10,441 nt of DNA from DATFPK01 sp035264885 (GTDB taxonomy: Bacteria; Actinomycetota; Thermoleophilia; Solirubrobacterales; 70-9), in assembly GCA_035264885.1 (NCBI GenBank), contig DATFPK010000097.1:1-10441 (forward strand), read 5' to 3'. Shown here piece after piece: positions 1 through 6,659 of the stretch. The translations under genes were made by a program, and so were the position numbers. The notes under the pieces were generated by a model, which ran no database searches, was not told the origin of the DNA, and saw only the letters and a program-made list of their open reading frames with translations. How positions within the stretch are numbered: the stretch's first letter is position 1; each line of letters begins with the position of its first letter.

Positions 1-589
1 CCCACCCGATCCGGCCCGGCCGGAGGCGGAGCCGCCCTCGGGCCCCTCCGACGAGGAGCATCCCGCCGGCGAGATCAGCATGGAGCAGCCGGCGTCCGCC
101 GGTCCGCCGAACACGGAGGAGCGCGAGGCGATCGCCGCCCAGCCCACCGAGCTGCACGACCTGCAGGGCGACCTCAACGACGACGAGTTCTTCGACGCCA
201 AGTCACTCTCCGACGAGCTCGATCAGGCGCTCGAGGAACCCGCTTCCGCTGAGGATGCGGTCCCCGCCGAGGAGCCGCCGCCCGCCGAGGAGCCGGGCCC
301 CGTGGACGAAATAGCACCCGTGGAGCCTGATCAGACGGACGAAGCGGAGGACGAGCAGCCGGACGAGCCCGACCCGTCCGAGCAGGCGGACGGATCGGAC
401 GTCGCGGCTGAGCCCGAGGCTGCGCCTGCCGCCGACCCCAGGGGAGACCCGGAGCCGTCGAGCGCGTTCTTCGACCAGGAGAGCGAGGACGTCCTGGAGG
501 AGACCCCGGAGTTCCTCCAGGACACGCCGGAGAACGAGCGGCTCTGGTTCGAGCAGAAGCCGCCCAAGGACTTCGACTTCGACGACTGA
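1..589 (+). CDS. C-terminal part of a very acidic, low-complexity hypothetical protein (5' truncated)
   Basis: The reading frame is open from base 2 of the window to the TGA at 587-589 with no stop, so the protein most likely begins outside the window; the ATG at 80 is probably an internal methionine. The visible part is dominated by Glu, Asp, Pro and Ala, with many EEPxPAEE-like runs, and looks intrinsically disordered and strongly negative. The only ordered-looking part is the C-terminus (about residues 130 to 169 counted from the ATG at 80). It is rich in Phe and acidic residues, contains LWFEQKPPKDFDFDD, and ends there. I recall similar tails ending proteins of Thermoleophilia, but cannot search to confirm it. 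No catalytic motif is visible. The function is unknown; a disordered tail on a larger cytoplasmic or membrane protein is possible. The next gene follows directly in another frame. Confidence 0.75.
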   Translation, partial: PPDPARPEAEPPSGPSDEEHPAGEISMEQPASAGPPNTEEREAIAAQPTELHDLQGDLNDDEFFDAKSLSDELDQALEEPASAEDAVPAEEPPPAEEPGPVDEIAPVEPDQTDEAEDEQPDEPDPSEQADGSDVAAEPEAAPAADPRGDPEPSSAFFDQESEDVLEETPEFLQDTPENERLWFEQKPPKDFDFDD

Positions 590-590
590 T

Positions 591-1310
591 CCGCCCCTCG
601 ACCCGGTCGCCGACCGCCTCTACGAGCTGCCGCCCGGCGACTTCACGGCCGAGCGCAACGCTCTGGCCAAGCGGCTGCGCGGCGAGGGCAAGGCGAAGGA
701 GGCGGAACGGGTCGCGAAGCTGCGCAAGCCCGATCCCACGGCTTGGGCCCTGAACCAGGTCGCTCGGCGCGATCCCGGCACGGTCGGGGCGGCACTTTCC
801 GCGGCCCAGTTGCTCCGGCGGGCGCAGGAGGAAGCCGCGGGCGGGCGGGGCGGGGACGCGCTTCGTCAGGCGATGCGGGAGGAACGCGGCGCCGTCCGAC
901 GCCTTGTGGATGCGGCCCTGGCGGAGGGCGGGGAGGCCGGGGTTCGCGTGGATCCCGAGCGAGCCGCATCGACGATCCATGCGGCCAACGCCGACGAGGG
1001 CCTCCGGGCCGACCTGGCGGCGGGTCGGCTCGAACGCTGGGCACGGGGCGAGCCCCTAGGCGGCGTTCGCACGCTTCCGCGACCGTCGCGCGGAGGCGGG
1101 CGCGGGGGGGCCGAAAGGGAGCGCCGCCGGAAGGCAGAGCTGCGGGAGGCCATGCGGCGGGTCGAATCGGCTCGTAAGCGAAATGCCCGGGCCGCGGAGA
1201 AAGCCGAAAAGGGGCGGCGTGAGCTCGCCCGCCTGGAGGAGGCTGAGCGTTCCGCCGCCGCCGAACTCGAGGAGGTCCAGCGCAGCCTCGAGCGCCTGGG
1301 CCGTGAGTGA
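591..1310 (+). CDS. Hypothetical coiled-coil protein; start codon not identifiable
   Basis: The frame that ends with TGA at 1308-1310 is coding-like from about position 591. Its first residues read LDPVADRLYELPPGDF, followed by TAERNALAKRLRGEGK and KLRKPDPTAWALNQVARR. This resembles, from memory, the N-terminus of an uncharacterised actinobacterial family with an LYxLPxxxFTxxRNxLAK start. The C-terminal half (from about 1110) is Arg/Glu/Ala-rich and probably forms a long coiled coil (KAELREAMRRVESARKRNARAAEKAEK and onward in heptads). No catalytic residues are apparent. In this frame there is no ATG, GTG or TTG between about 360 and 809; the first standard start is TTG at 810, which would remove the best conserved-looking part. 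A CTG lies at 627. The gene may use a rare start, be translationally coupled to the acidic gene ending at 589, or carry an indel near its 5' end. The left boundary given is where coding similarity seems to begin, not a proven start. Confidence 0.6.
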   Translation, partial: PPLDPVADRLYELPPGDFTAERNALAKRLRGEGKAKEAERVAKLRKPDPTAWALNQVARRDPGTVGAALSAAQLLRRAQEEAAGGRGGDALRQAMREERGAVRRLVDAALAEGGEAGVRVDPERAASTIHAANADEGLRADLAAGRLERWARGEPLGGVRTLPRPSRGGGRGGAERERRRKAELREAMRRVESARKRNARAAEKAEKGRRELARLEEAERSAAAELEEVQRSLERLGRE

Positions 1311-1324
1311 CCGCTAAAACAGAA

Positions 1325-1345
1325 AGCCCCGCGTTCGGCGGGGCT
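1325..1345 (-). terminator. Rho-independent terminator, mainly for glutamate dehydrogenase
   Basis: AGCCCCGC (1325-1332) pairs perfectly with GCGGGGCT (1338-1345) around a GTTCG loop. Read on the minus strand, the hairpin is followed by TTCTGTTTT, a good U-tract, so it should end transcripts of the glutamate dehydrogenase gene, which stops 138 nt upstream. It also lies 14 nt past the stop of the plus-strand gene and could work in both directions, although the plus-strand downstream side (CCCTGTTGG) is T-poor. Confidence 0.75.
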
Positions 1346-1483
1346 CCCTGTTGGCGTTCTTGCCTTCCCTGGCAAGCTCGAAGGCAACCGGCACGTGGCC
1401 GGCACGGGTGCATCGGCAGCGCCGGGAACCGTCTTTACCCGGCGGGCCGGGTTAGGACGAACGTCCAGCGAGCGCTCGGAGGG

Positions 1484-2842
1484 TCAGTCGACGTAACCGC
1501 GCGTACGGGCGGCCTCGACCACCCGCTCGATGCCGACGAGGTAGGCCGCCTCGCGGAGGGGGATGCCCTCCTCGCGGCCCCGGGCGCTGACCTCGCGGTA
1601 GGCGCGACGCATGATCGTGCCGAGCTTGTCGTTGACCTCCCGCTCCTCCCAGCGGAAGTGCTGGAGGTTCTGGACCCACTCGAAGTAGGACACGACGACG
1701 CCGCCGGCATTCGCCATCACGTCCGGGATCACGTAGACGTCCTTGTCCTTGAGGATCTCGTCGGCGGCCGGGGTCGTCGGACTGTTGGCGCCCTCGATCA
1801 GCATCCGGCAGCGCATCTTGTCGGCGTTGCCCTCGTGGATCATCCCGCCGAGCGCGGCCGGGATGAACACGTCGCACTCGACGCCGATCAGGTCGTCGGG
1901 GTCGATCGAGTCGACGCCCTCGAAGTCGGGCAGCTTGCCCCCGTCCTTGACGAACGCATAGAGGTCGTCGGCGTCGATGCCGTCCTCGGAGTGGATCGCT
2001 CCCGAGGCATCGGAGACGGCCACCATCTTGCACCCGAGCTGTTGCATGATCCGCGCCGCCCACGACCCGACGTTGCCGAAGCCCTGGACGGCGAAGGTGG
2101 TCGACGCGGGGCTGAGACCCAGGTGCGGCGCCGCCTCGCGGAACATGTAGACGCACCCGCGTCCCGTGGCGGCCTCGCGGCCGTGCGATCCCTCGAGCTC
2201 GATCGGCTTCCCGGTCACGATCGCCGGCGTGTGACCGTGGAGCTTCCCGTACTCGTCCATGAACCAGGCCATGACCTGGGCGTTCGTGTTGACGTCGGGG
2301 GCCGGGATGTCGCGGGTCGGGCCGAGCACCTTCTCGATCTTGTCCATGAAGGACCGGGCGATCGCCTGGACCTCCTTGGGCTCGAGGTCCCCGGCGGGGC
2401 AGTTGACCCCGCCCTTGGCGCCGCCATAGGGGACGCCGGCGATCGCGGTCTTCCAGGTCATCAACGACGCCAGCGCGCGGACCTCGTCGATGTCGACCTC
2501 GGGGTGGAAGCGGATGCCGCCCTTGTACGGGCCGCGGGCGCCGTTGTGCTGGATCCGGTAGCCCGAGTACACGTGGACGTCGCCGTCGGACAGCTTGACC
2601 GGGATCTGGACCGTGACCTCGCGGTAGGGGCTCCAGAAGACGGTGCGGAGGTCCTCGCGCAGGCCCATCTTCTCTGTCGCGCGGTCGAAGTAGTGGCGGA
2701 CGATGTCGAGGTTGGAGACCTCGGCCCTGCTGGCCGGCTTCGCCTCGCCCGACGACGGCTTCGCGTTGTCGCTCTCGCGGTCCGTCGTCTCCGGGGACTT
2801 GTCGGTGCGGTCGCGCTCGGCCGTGCTCGTCTCGGCTGCCAT
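1484..2842 (-). CDS. gdhA: Glutamate dehydrogenase (Glu/Leu/Phe/Val dehydrogenase family)
   Basis: The 452-residue protein has the full layout of hexameric glutamate dehydrogenases, which interconvert glutamate with 2-oxoglutarate plus ammonia using NAD(P) in the cytoplasm. Substrate-binding and catalytic segments are clear: GPYKGGIRFHP (104-114) with Lys107, PYGGAKGG (138-145) with the catalytic Lys143, and APDVNT (181-186) with the conserved Asp183. The Rossmann dinucleotide motif GFGNVG is at 254-259, and IEGANSPTTPAAD (349-361) and DVMANAGGVVVSYFEW (374-389) are family signatures. The first ~42 residues are a Ser/Glu/Lys-rich, probably disordered extension before the conserved NLDIVRHYFDRA. 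The ATG at 2842 is supported by a GGAGG four nucleotides upstream. Coenzyme preference is not assigned. The gene stands alone, divergent from the secreted-protein gene and followed by the terminator at 1325-1345. Confidence 0.95.
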   Translation of the reverse strand: MAAETSTAERDRTDKSPETTDRESDNAKPSSGEAKPASRAEVSNLDIVRHYFDRATEKMGLREDLRTVFWSPYREVTVQIPVKLSDGDVHVYSGYRIQHNGARGPYKGGIRFHPEVDIDEVRALASLMTWKTAIAGVPYGGAKGGVNCPAGDLEPKEVQAIARSFMDKIEKVLGPTRDIPAPDVNTNAQVMAWFMDEYGKLHGHTPAIVTGKPIELEGSHGREAATGRGCVYMFREAAPHLGLSPASTTFAVQGFGNVGSWAARIMQQLGCKMVAVSDASGAIHSEDGIDADDLYAFVKDGGKLPDFEGVDSIDPDDLIGVECDVFIPAALGGMIHEGNADKMRCRMLIEGANSPTTPAADEILKDKDVYVIPDVMANAGGVVVSYFEWVQNLQHFRWEEREVNDKLGTIMRRAYREVSARGREEGIPLREAAYLVGIERVVEAARTRGYVD

Positions 2843-2922
2843 CTCTCCTCCGCGGTCGGCTGGCCTGCTTCTACCCGCGGAGCCAGTCTCTCACACGGTC
2901 GCCGTTCCCCGGGACCGGTGGG

Positions 2923-2951
2923 TTGCGGGCCGACCGCAGCAGGGGTAGCGT
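2923..2951 (+). promoter_or_regulatory. Candidate promoter for the small secreted protein
   Basis: TTGCGG (2923-2928) and TAGCGT (2946-2951) are separated by 17 nt. The -10 fits the actinobacterial TAnnnT pattern and the -35 shares TTG with the consensus. Transcription would start near 2958, giving a leader of about 24 nt that contains the ribosome site AGGGGG (about 2970-2975) before the ATG at 2982. The rest of the 139-bp divergent gap must also hold the glutamate dehydrogenase promoter, which I could not place. Confidence 0.4.
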
Positions 2952-2981
2952 CATATCCGGCTACTACGAAGGGGGCATCAA

Positions 2982-3386
2982 ATGCGCATCGGCAAGCTCA
3001 CCGTCCTCGCGGGGCTCCTCGCCCTGGTCGTTGGGTCCGTCACGGCCTTCGGCCACGTCAAGAGCTTCTCGTCGACAGTCAAGATCGACCGGGCGGAGCG
3101 GATCGGGCAGACCCAGAGCGGCCGCTACGCCGGCGAGGTGTCATCGGCCAGAGAGCGCTGCAAGGTCGACCGCCGCGTCCAGGTCTGGCATGACTCCGAT
3201 CCGCCGTTCAGGATTGGGACGACCATGACCAACGCTCAGGGCAAGTGGCGACTGACCGGCCCGGCGCCGCCCAACGGGGACCATGTCTACGCGGTCGCGG
3301 CCCGGAAGACGCTCCTGCGCAACGCCCGCCACCGGCACAGGTGCCGGAGGGAGCTGTCCCAGCTGGTGAAGTTCCCGACGGGCTGA
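2982..3386 (+). CDS. Small secreted protein, probable beta-sandwich, function unknown
   Basis: The 134-residue protein starts with a typical signal peptide: MRIGK, then a hydrophobic core LTVLAGLLALVVGSVTAF ending near residues 22 to 24, so it should be exported. The mature part contains a single folding unit with SARERCKVDRRVQVWHDSD (about 55-73), then GTTMTNAQGKWRL (about 79-91) and DHVYAVAARKTLL, and ends with a basic, Cys-containing tail (RHRHRCRRELSQ). The pattern 'C-x-RRVxVW ... TTxTNxxGKWRL ... YAxAxRK' is that of small secreted proteins with a carboxypeptidase-regulatory-like or Ig-like beta fold that I recall as common in Thermoleophilia. The two cysteines (about 60 and 120) may form a disulphide. 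It has its own promoter and ribosome site and is followed by tRNA-Ala. No enzymatic residues are seen, so the role is unknown. Confidence 0.8.
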   Translation: MRIGKLTVLAGLLALVVGSVTAFGHVKSFSSTVKIDRAERIGQTQSGRYAGEVSSARERCKVDRRVQVWHDSDPPFRIGTTMTNAQGKWRLTGPAPPNGDHVYAVAARKTLLRNARHRHRCRRELSQLVKFPTG

Positions 3387-3421
3387 CACGCGCACCACGC
3401 TGCGGAGGACCTGGCCCCGCC

Positions 3422-3427
3422 TAGACT
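3422..3427 (+). promoter_or_regulatory. Candidate -10 box of the tRNA-Ala gene
   Basis: TAGACT ends 10 nt before the first base of the tRNA, which is the spacing expected for a transcript starting a few bases upstream of the mature 5' end. No convincing -35 box lies 17-18 nt upstream. The same TAGnCT form recurs before other starts in this window. Confidence 0.45.
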
Positions 3428-3436
3428 TCGCGGCAC

Positions 3437-3509
3437 GGGGCCATAGCTCAGCTGGCAGAGCGCCGCCTTTGCAAGGCGGAGGTCGCCGGTTCGATCCCGG
3501 CTGGCTCCA
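3437..3509 (+). tRNA. tRNA-Ala (anticodon TGC)
   Basis: A complete 73-nt cloverleaf can be drawn. The acceptor stem GGGGCCA pairs with TGGCTCC (one G-U pair). The D stem is GCTC/GAGC, and the anticodon stem CCGCC/GGCGG encloses the loop TTTGCAA with anticodon TGC. The variable loop is AGGTC, and the T arm is GCCGG-TTCGATC-CCGGC. The discriminator base is A3509. The next bases are CTC, so the CCA end is not encoded and must be added enzymatically. Anticodon UGC reads GCA and other Ala codons by wobble. The reductase gene starts 8 nt downstream, so co-transcription is possible. Confidence 0.97.
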
Positions 3510-3517
3510 CTCCATCC

Positions 3518-4072
3518 ATGGCCAAGCTGATCTACTCGGCGCTCGCCTCGCTCGACGGGTACGTCGCCGACGACTCCGGTGACTTCGGCTGGGCCAAGCC
3601 GGACGAGGAGGTGCACCGGTTCGTCAACGACCTCGAGCGCGACGTCGGGACCCACCTCTACGGCCGCCGGATGTATGAGGTCCTGGTCGTTTGGGAGACG
3701 GTCGGCAGGGAGGATCAGCCCGCTCACATCAGCGAGTACGGCGAGATCTGGCGCGACGCCGACAAGGTCGTGTACTCGCGCACGCTGGGCGAGGTATCGA
3801 GTGCCAGGACCCGGCTCGAGCGCGAGTTCGATCCGGAGGCGGTGAGCCGGCTGAAGGAGGGCGCGGAGCGCGATGTGGCGATCGGCGGCCCGACTCTCGC
3901 CGCAGAGGCCTTCCGCGCCGGGCTGGTCGACGAATGCAACCTCTTTCTTGCTCCCGTGGCCGTCGGCGGGGGCAACCGGGCCCTACCCGAAAGTCTCCGG
4001 ATCGACCTCGACCTGCGGGAGGAGCGCCGCTTCGGCAACGGCATGGTCCACCTCCGTTACGCGGTGGGGTGA
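3518..4072 (+). CDS. Dihydrofolate reductase family protein (RibD C-terminal-like domain)
   Basis: The 184-residue protein matches the stand-alone RibD-C/DHFR-fold family (YwjB/YyaP-like). Visible landmarks in order are YSALASLDGYVADDSGDFGW (6-25), LYGRRMYEVL (47-56), KVVYSRTL (83-90), IGGPTLAAEAFRAGLVDE (122-139) and the late glycine stretch VAVGGGN (147-153). In the family the fold binds NAD(P)H, but most stand-alone members have no proven substrate, and true folate or riboflavin function should not be assumed. The length is usual for the family. The ATG at 3518 lies only 8 nt after the tRNA-Ala gene and has no Shine-Dalgarno sequence. Its mRNA may come from the tRNA promoter and be freed by tRNA 3' processing, giving an almost leaderless message. 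Its stop is 11 nt from the converging methyltransferase stop. Confidence 0.88.
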   Translation: MAKLIYSALASLDGYVADDSGDFGWAKPDEEVHRFVNDLERDVGTHLYGRRMYEVLVVWETVGREDQPAHISEYGEIWRDADKVVYSRTLGEVSSARTRLEREFDPEAVSRLKEGAERDVAIGGPTLAAEAFRAGLVDECNLFLAPVAVGGGNRALPESLRIDLDLREERRFGNGMVHLRYAVG

Positions 4073-4083
4073 GCCGCCGGAAG

Positions 4084-4758
4084 CTAGGCGCGATCCTCTG
4101 CCCGTCCTCCGGAGCCCCAGAAGAACGGGCCGGAGGTCTGGCGGACCTCGATTTGCCAGCCGAGGCCCGCGAGGGACTGTTCGAGCTCGCCCGGCGTGTA
4201 GGGAACCTTCACGGCCGTGAACGCCCTTCCGTCCTCGAGGCGGCGTTGGATCGCGATCGAGTCCTCTCCTTCGACGAGCTCCTCCGGGGTCCGGTAGCCG
4301 TCGTCGGCGAAGAAGACGCGGCCCCCCGGCGCCAGGCACCGGCCGACCAGGGACCAGAAGTCCGCAAAGCGCTCACGGGGGACGTGCGAGAGCCAGAAGC
4401 CGAAGAAGACGCAGTCGTACTCGCGGTCGGGCTCCCAGGCGAAGAGATCGGCTTCGACGAAGCGCACCCGCGGGTCGTCGCCGATCCGGGCCCGGGCGAT
4501 CTCCAGCATCTCGGGGGCGGCGTCGACCGCGGTCACCCGGTCGGCGTGGGGGAGGAGCGCCCGCGTCCACGTCCCAGGACCGCAGGCGAGCTCCAGGACG
4601 TCGCCGACAGGGCGGAACTCCGCGAAGGCCGCCTCGAGCTCCTCGCCGCCCGGGAAGTCAAGGGCGCCCGCCTCGTACTCCGCGGCGACGGCGCGATAGT
4701 ACGCAACCTGCTCGGCCAGGAGGCTGTCCAGGGACCCTCGTTCCACCTCGCGGATCAT
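4084..4758 (-). CDS. Class I SAM-dependent methyltransferase
   Basis: The 224-residue protein carries the SAM-binding motif I VLELACGPGTWTRALL (54-69), the acidic motif AVDAAPEMLEIARARI (77-92), and a motif II/III region YDCVFFGFWLSHVP (114-127) followed by LAPGGRVFFADDG (142-154). These features mark a Rossmann-fold small-molecule or unspecified methyltransferase of the Methyltransf_25/11 type. The substrate cannot be read from the sequence. The ATG at 4758 overlaps the stop of the carboxypeptidase gene by 4 bases (ATGA), so the two are almost certainly translationally coupled. A longer frame reaching 5124 exists but would overlap the carboxypeptidase gene and is rejected. It is the last gene of the rhomboid-carboxypeptidase-methyltransferase operon. 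Confidence 0.9.
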   Translation of the reverse strand: MIREVERGSLDSLLAEQVAYYRAVAAEYEAGALDFPGGEELEAAFAEFRPVGDVLELACGPGTWTRALLPHADRVTAVDAAPEMLEIARARIGDDPRVRFVEADLFAWEPDREYDCVFFGFWLSHVPRERFADFWSLVGRCLAPGGRVFFADDGYRTPEELVEGEDSIAIQRRLEDGRAFTAVKVPYTPGELEQSLAGLGWQIEVRQTSGPFFWGSGGRAEDRA

Positions 4759-5705
4759 CCCAGCCGAGCGCCGGCCTGGAGCAGTCGCGGCACCTGGTTC
4801 AGCGGATCGGGGGAGTCGAGCAGCACCACGCCGAGATGCCGCCCGCCGATCCGGGCGGTGATCACGTAGCAGCGGCCGGCGGCGCTCGTCAGTCCCGTCT
4901 TGACGCCGGTCACTGCCTTGTCCCCGCGCGAGATGAAGGGGTTGATGTTGAAGAGGTCGAGGACCCCACCCCTGACCGGGAACCGGAAGCGGGCACGGCG
5001 AGTCGCGACGATCCGGCGGATCCACGTCTTCGCGAGGTCGAGCCGGGCTAGCGTCGCCAGGTCGAGCGGACAGGACCAGTTGCCCCTGTCGAGGATGCCG
5101 CTGGGGCTCGAGAAGCGTGAGCACTCGAGCCCCAGCCGGCGCGCCCGCGCGTTCATCCGCACCACGAAGGCCCCCTGCCCGCCGGCGTCGTGCTGGGCGA
5201 GCGCGATTGCCGCGTCGTTGCCGGACACCAGCATCAGGCCGTACAGCAGCGGGCCGAGCGGCACCCGTCTTCCCTCGGGAAGCAGGCCGATGCCGGAGCC
5301 GCTGTAGCCGGTCGCCTGGGCCGTGATCAGGACCCGTTCGCGGGCCTTGTGGCGCTCGGCGATGAGGAGCGCGGTCATCATCTTGGTCAGCGATGCGATC
5401 GGCGCCGTTCTCCTCGGGTGTAGCGCCCAGAGGACCTCACCGGTGCCGACGTCGAAGAGGAGGCCCGCCCGTGGCGGGCGCCTCAGCTCGAGATCCAGTG
5501 GCGGTCCGCCGGCCGGGATGCTGACCGCCAGCGGGTTCTGCCGGACCACGGGAGCGGTACCGCCGTCCGGCGTGACCGCCACGGGGCTCGGACGGCCCGC
5601 GCGTGGCTCCCCCTGGTCCTCCGCGTCGTCGCCGGCCAGGGCGACCGCGGCGGCCCAGGCGACGATGATCAGGAGCGCGGCGGTCCAGATCCGGGCGCGG
5701 CTCAT
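4755..5705 (-). CDS. Serine-type D-Ala-D-Ala carboxypeptidase (penicillin-binding protein, peptidase S11)
   Basis: The 316-residue protein has all three active-site motifs of the DacA/DacF-type low-molecular-weight PBPs: SxxK as SLTK (Ser105, Lys108), SxN as SGN (161-163) and KTG (269-271, in VTGVKTGLTSAAG). Such enzymes remove the terminal D-Ala of peptidoglycan pentapeptides outside the membrane and so limit cross-linking. Residues 1-24 (RIWTAALLIIVAWAAAVALA core) are a signal peptide or membrane anchor, followed by a Pro/Gly-rich linker to about residue 70. The PBP5-type C-terminal domain and amphipathic anchor are absent, so the N-terminal segment may hold it at the membrane. The ATG at 5705 lies 25 nt after the rhomboid stop with a weak ribosome site (GAGGGCGG). 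The gene overlaps the methyltransferase start by 4 bases. Confidence 0.93.
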   Translation of the reverse strand: MSRARIWTAALLIIVAWAAAVALAGDDAEDQGEPRAGRPSPVAVTPDGGTAPVVRQNPLAVSIPAGGPPLDLELRRPPRAGLLFDVGTGEVLWALHPRRTAPIASLTKMMTALLIAERHKARERVLITAQATGYSGSGIGLLPEGRRVPLGPLLYGLMLVSGNDAAIALAQHDAGGQGAFVVRMNARARRLGLECSRFSSPSGILDRGNWSCPLDLATLARLDLAKTWIRRIVATRRARFRFPVRGGVLDLFNINPFISRGDKAVTGVKTGLTSAAGRCYVITARIGGRHLGVVLLDSPDPLNQVPRLLQAGARLG

Positions 5706-5730
5706 GGCGGGATCATCCGCCCTCGCGCGG

Positions 5731-6582
5731 TCAGTACACGGGGTACTGCGGGCCGCCTCCCCCGAACTCCGGCCGGCGTCTCGCGAACAGCCTGATCGCC
5801 GCGAGCCCGAACACGAACCCGCCCACGTGCGCGAGGTAGGCGACGCCCCCTTGGACGGGGGTCGCCACCTGGCCCACCGCCGGCAGGAACTGGAGGACGA
5901 ACCAGATGCCGAGCATCACGTACGCCGGGATCTCGACCAGGGTCACGAAGAAGATGATGAAGATCAAGGTGAGTACGCGGGCGTGAGGAAGCAGCAACAG
6001 GTAGCCGCCGAGGACGCCCGCCACCGCCCCGCTGGCGCCGATCGTCGGCACCGTCGAGTCGGGGTCGATCAGTGCCTGCGAGTACACCGCGACGATTCCT
6101 GCCAGCAGGTAGAAGCCGAGGTAGCGAGCCCGCCCCATCGAGTCCTCGACGTTGTTGCCGAAGATCCAGAGGAACAGCATGTTGAAGGCGATGTGGAGAA
6201 GACCGCCGTGCATGAACATCGAGAGGAACACGGTCGCCCACCACGGCGCCTCGTCGAGCGGTACGAAGGAGGTGTCGCCCAGCTCGGCCCCCTCGTACTC
6301 GGGCGTCCCCTCGCAGAGGATGTCGGCCTCGGCCTGCCCCGCCGGCACGCCGACGGCGCAGCCCTCGCCGGGGTGGAGGATCCGGTAGGGGATCGCGCCG
6401 TACTCGATCGACGCCTGGTCCCGCTCGCTCAGCCCGGTGATCCCACCCTGCCTGATCTCCTCCGACTCCTCGCTGTCGGAGAAGCTGAGCTGCCAGGCGA
6501 AGACGACCAGGTTGGCGACGATCAGCAGGACCGTCACGAGCGGGAACCGCGAGGTCGGGACGTTGTCCTTGAGGGGGATCAA
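5731..6582 (-). CDS. Rhomboid family intramembrane serine protease
   Basis: The 283-residue membrane protein has the complete rhomboid active site: MHGGLLHIAFN (His125, His130, Asn134), the nucleophile Ser184 in IGASGA (181-186), and the partner His252 in YLAHVGGF. Six or so hydrophobic helices are visible: about 15-33, 117-141, 152-170, 182-199, 203-232 (one or two helices) and 248-266. Rhomboids cut single-pass membrane proteins within the bilayer; the substrate here is unknown. A ~75-residue loop after the first helix contains two cysteines (75 and 90) that could pair outside the cell. The start is TTG at 6582, chosen because the family typically begins MIPLxDxxPTxRFPxVT. No Shine-Dalgarno sequence precedes it, but a TAGGCT box ends 10 nt upstream, consistent with a nearly leaderless mRNA. 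It heads the operon with the carboxypeptidase and methyltransferase. Confidence 0.93.
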   Translation of the reverse strand: MIPLKDNVPTSRFPLVTVLLIVANLVVFAWQLSFSDSEESEEIRQGGITGLSERDQASIEYGAIPYRILHPGEGCAVGVPAGQAEADILCEGTPEYEGAELGDTSFVPLDEAPWWATVFLSMFMHGGLLHIAFNMLFLWIFGNNVEDSMGRARYLGFYLLAGIVAVYSQALIDPDSTVPTIGASGAVAGVLGGYLLLLPHARVLTLIFIIFFVTLVEIPAYVMLGIWFVLQFLPAVGQVATPVQGGVAYLAHVGGFVFGLAAIRLFARRRPEFGGGGPQYPVY

Positions 6583-6591
6583 GGGGCGGCG

Positions 6592-6597
6592 AGCCTA
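6592..6597 (-). promoter_or_regulatory. Candidate -10 box for the rhomboid operon
   Basis: TAGGCT on the minus strand ends 10 nt before the TTG start of the rhomboid gene. Transcription would start about 3 nt before the start codon. There is no recognisable -35 box, and the region upstream is occupied by the hairpin at 6607-6647. Confidence 0.35.
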
Positions 6598-6606
6598 CTG
6601 GCGCGG

Positions 6607-6647
6607 CGAAGGCCCCGGCGCACCTTGCTGGCGCCCCGGGGCCTTCG
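6607..6647 (-). terminator. Strong hairpin between the small-peptide genes and the rhomboid gene
   Basis: CGAAGGCCCCGG (6607-6618) pairs perfectly over 12 bp with CCGGGGCCTTCG (6636-6647) around a 17-nt loop that can itself fold partly (CGC/GCG). It begins 13 nt after the stop codon of the 34-codon peptide gene, the right place to end that transcript. No U-tract follows on either strand, as is common for GC-rich actinobacterial hairpins, so it could instead act as an RNA 3'-end stabiliser. Confidence 0.6.
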
Positions 6648-6659
6648 GAACAGGCTTGG

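Noticed and set aside
240..420. GAGGAGCCG-like repeats in the acidic gene as a DNA repeat or CRISPR
   Set aside because: The similarity is irregular and follows from Glu/Pro/Ala-rich coding; there are no regular repeat-spacer units.
1437..1452. Hairpin ACCCGG-CGGG-CCGGGT near the end of glutamate dehydrogenase as a terminator
   Set aside because: The stem is only 6 bp and no T-run follows on the minus strand; the hairpin at 1325-1345 is much better.
1307..3193. 628-codon plus-strand ORF opposite glutamate dehydrogenase
   Set aside because: It is the antisense frame of a well-supported gene, rich in Asp/Val/Leu/Arg as expected from reversed GC-rich codons, with no recognisable domain.
4759..5124. 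N-terminal extension of the methyltransferase up to 5124
   Set aside because: It overlaps the catalytic part of the carboxypeptidase gene, while ATG 4758 gives a classic ATGA overlap and a normal-length enzyme.
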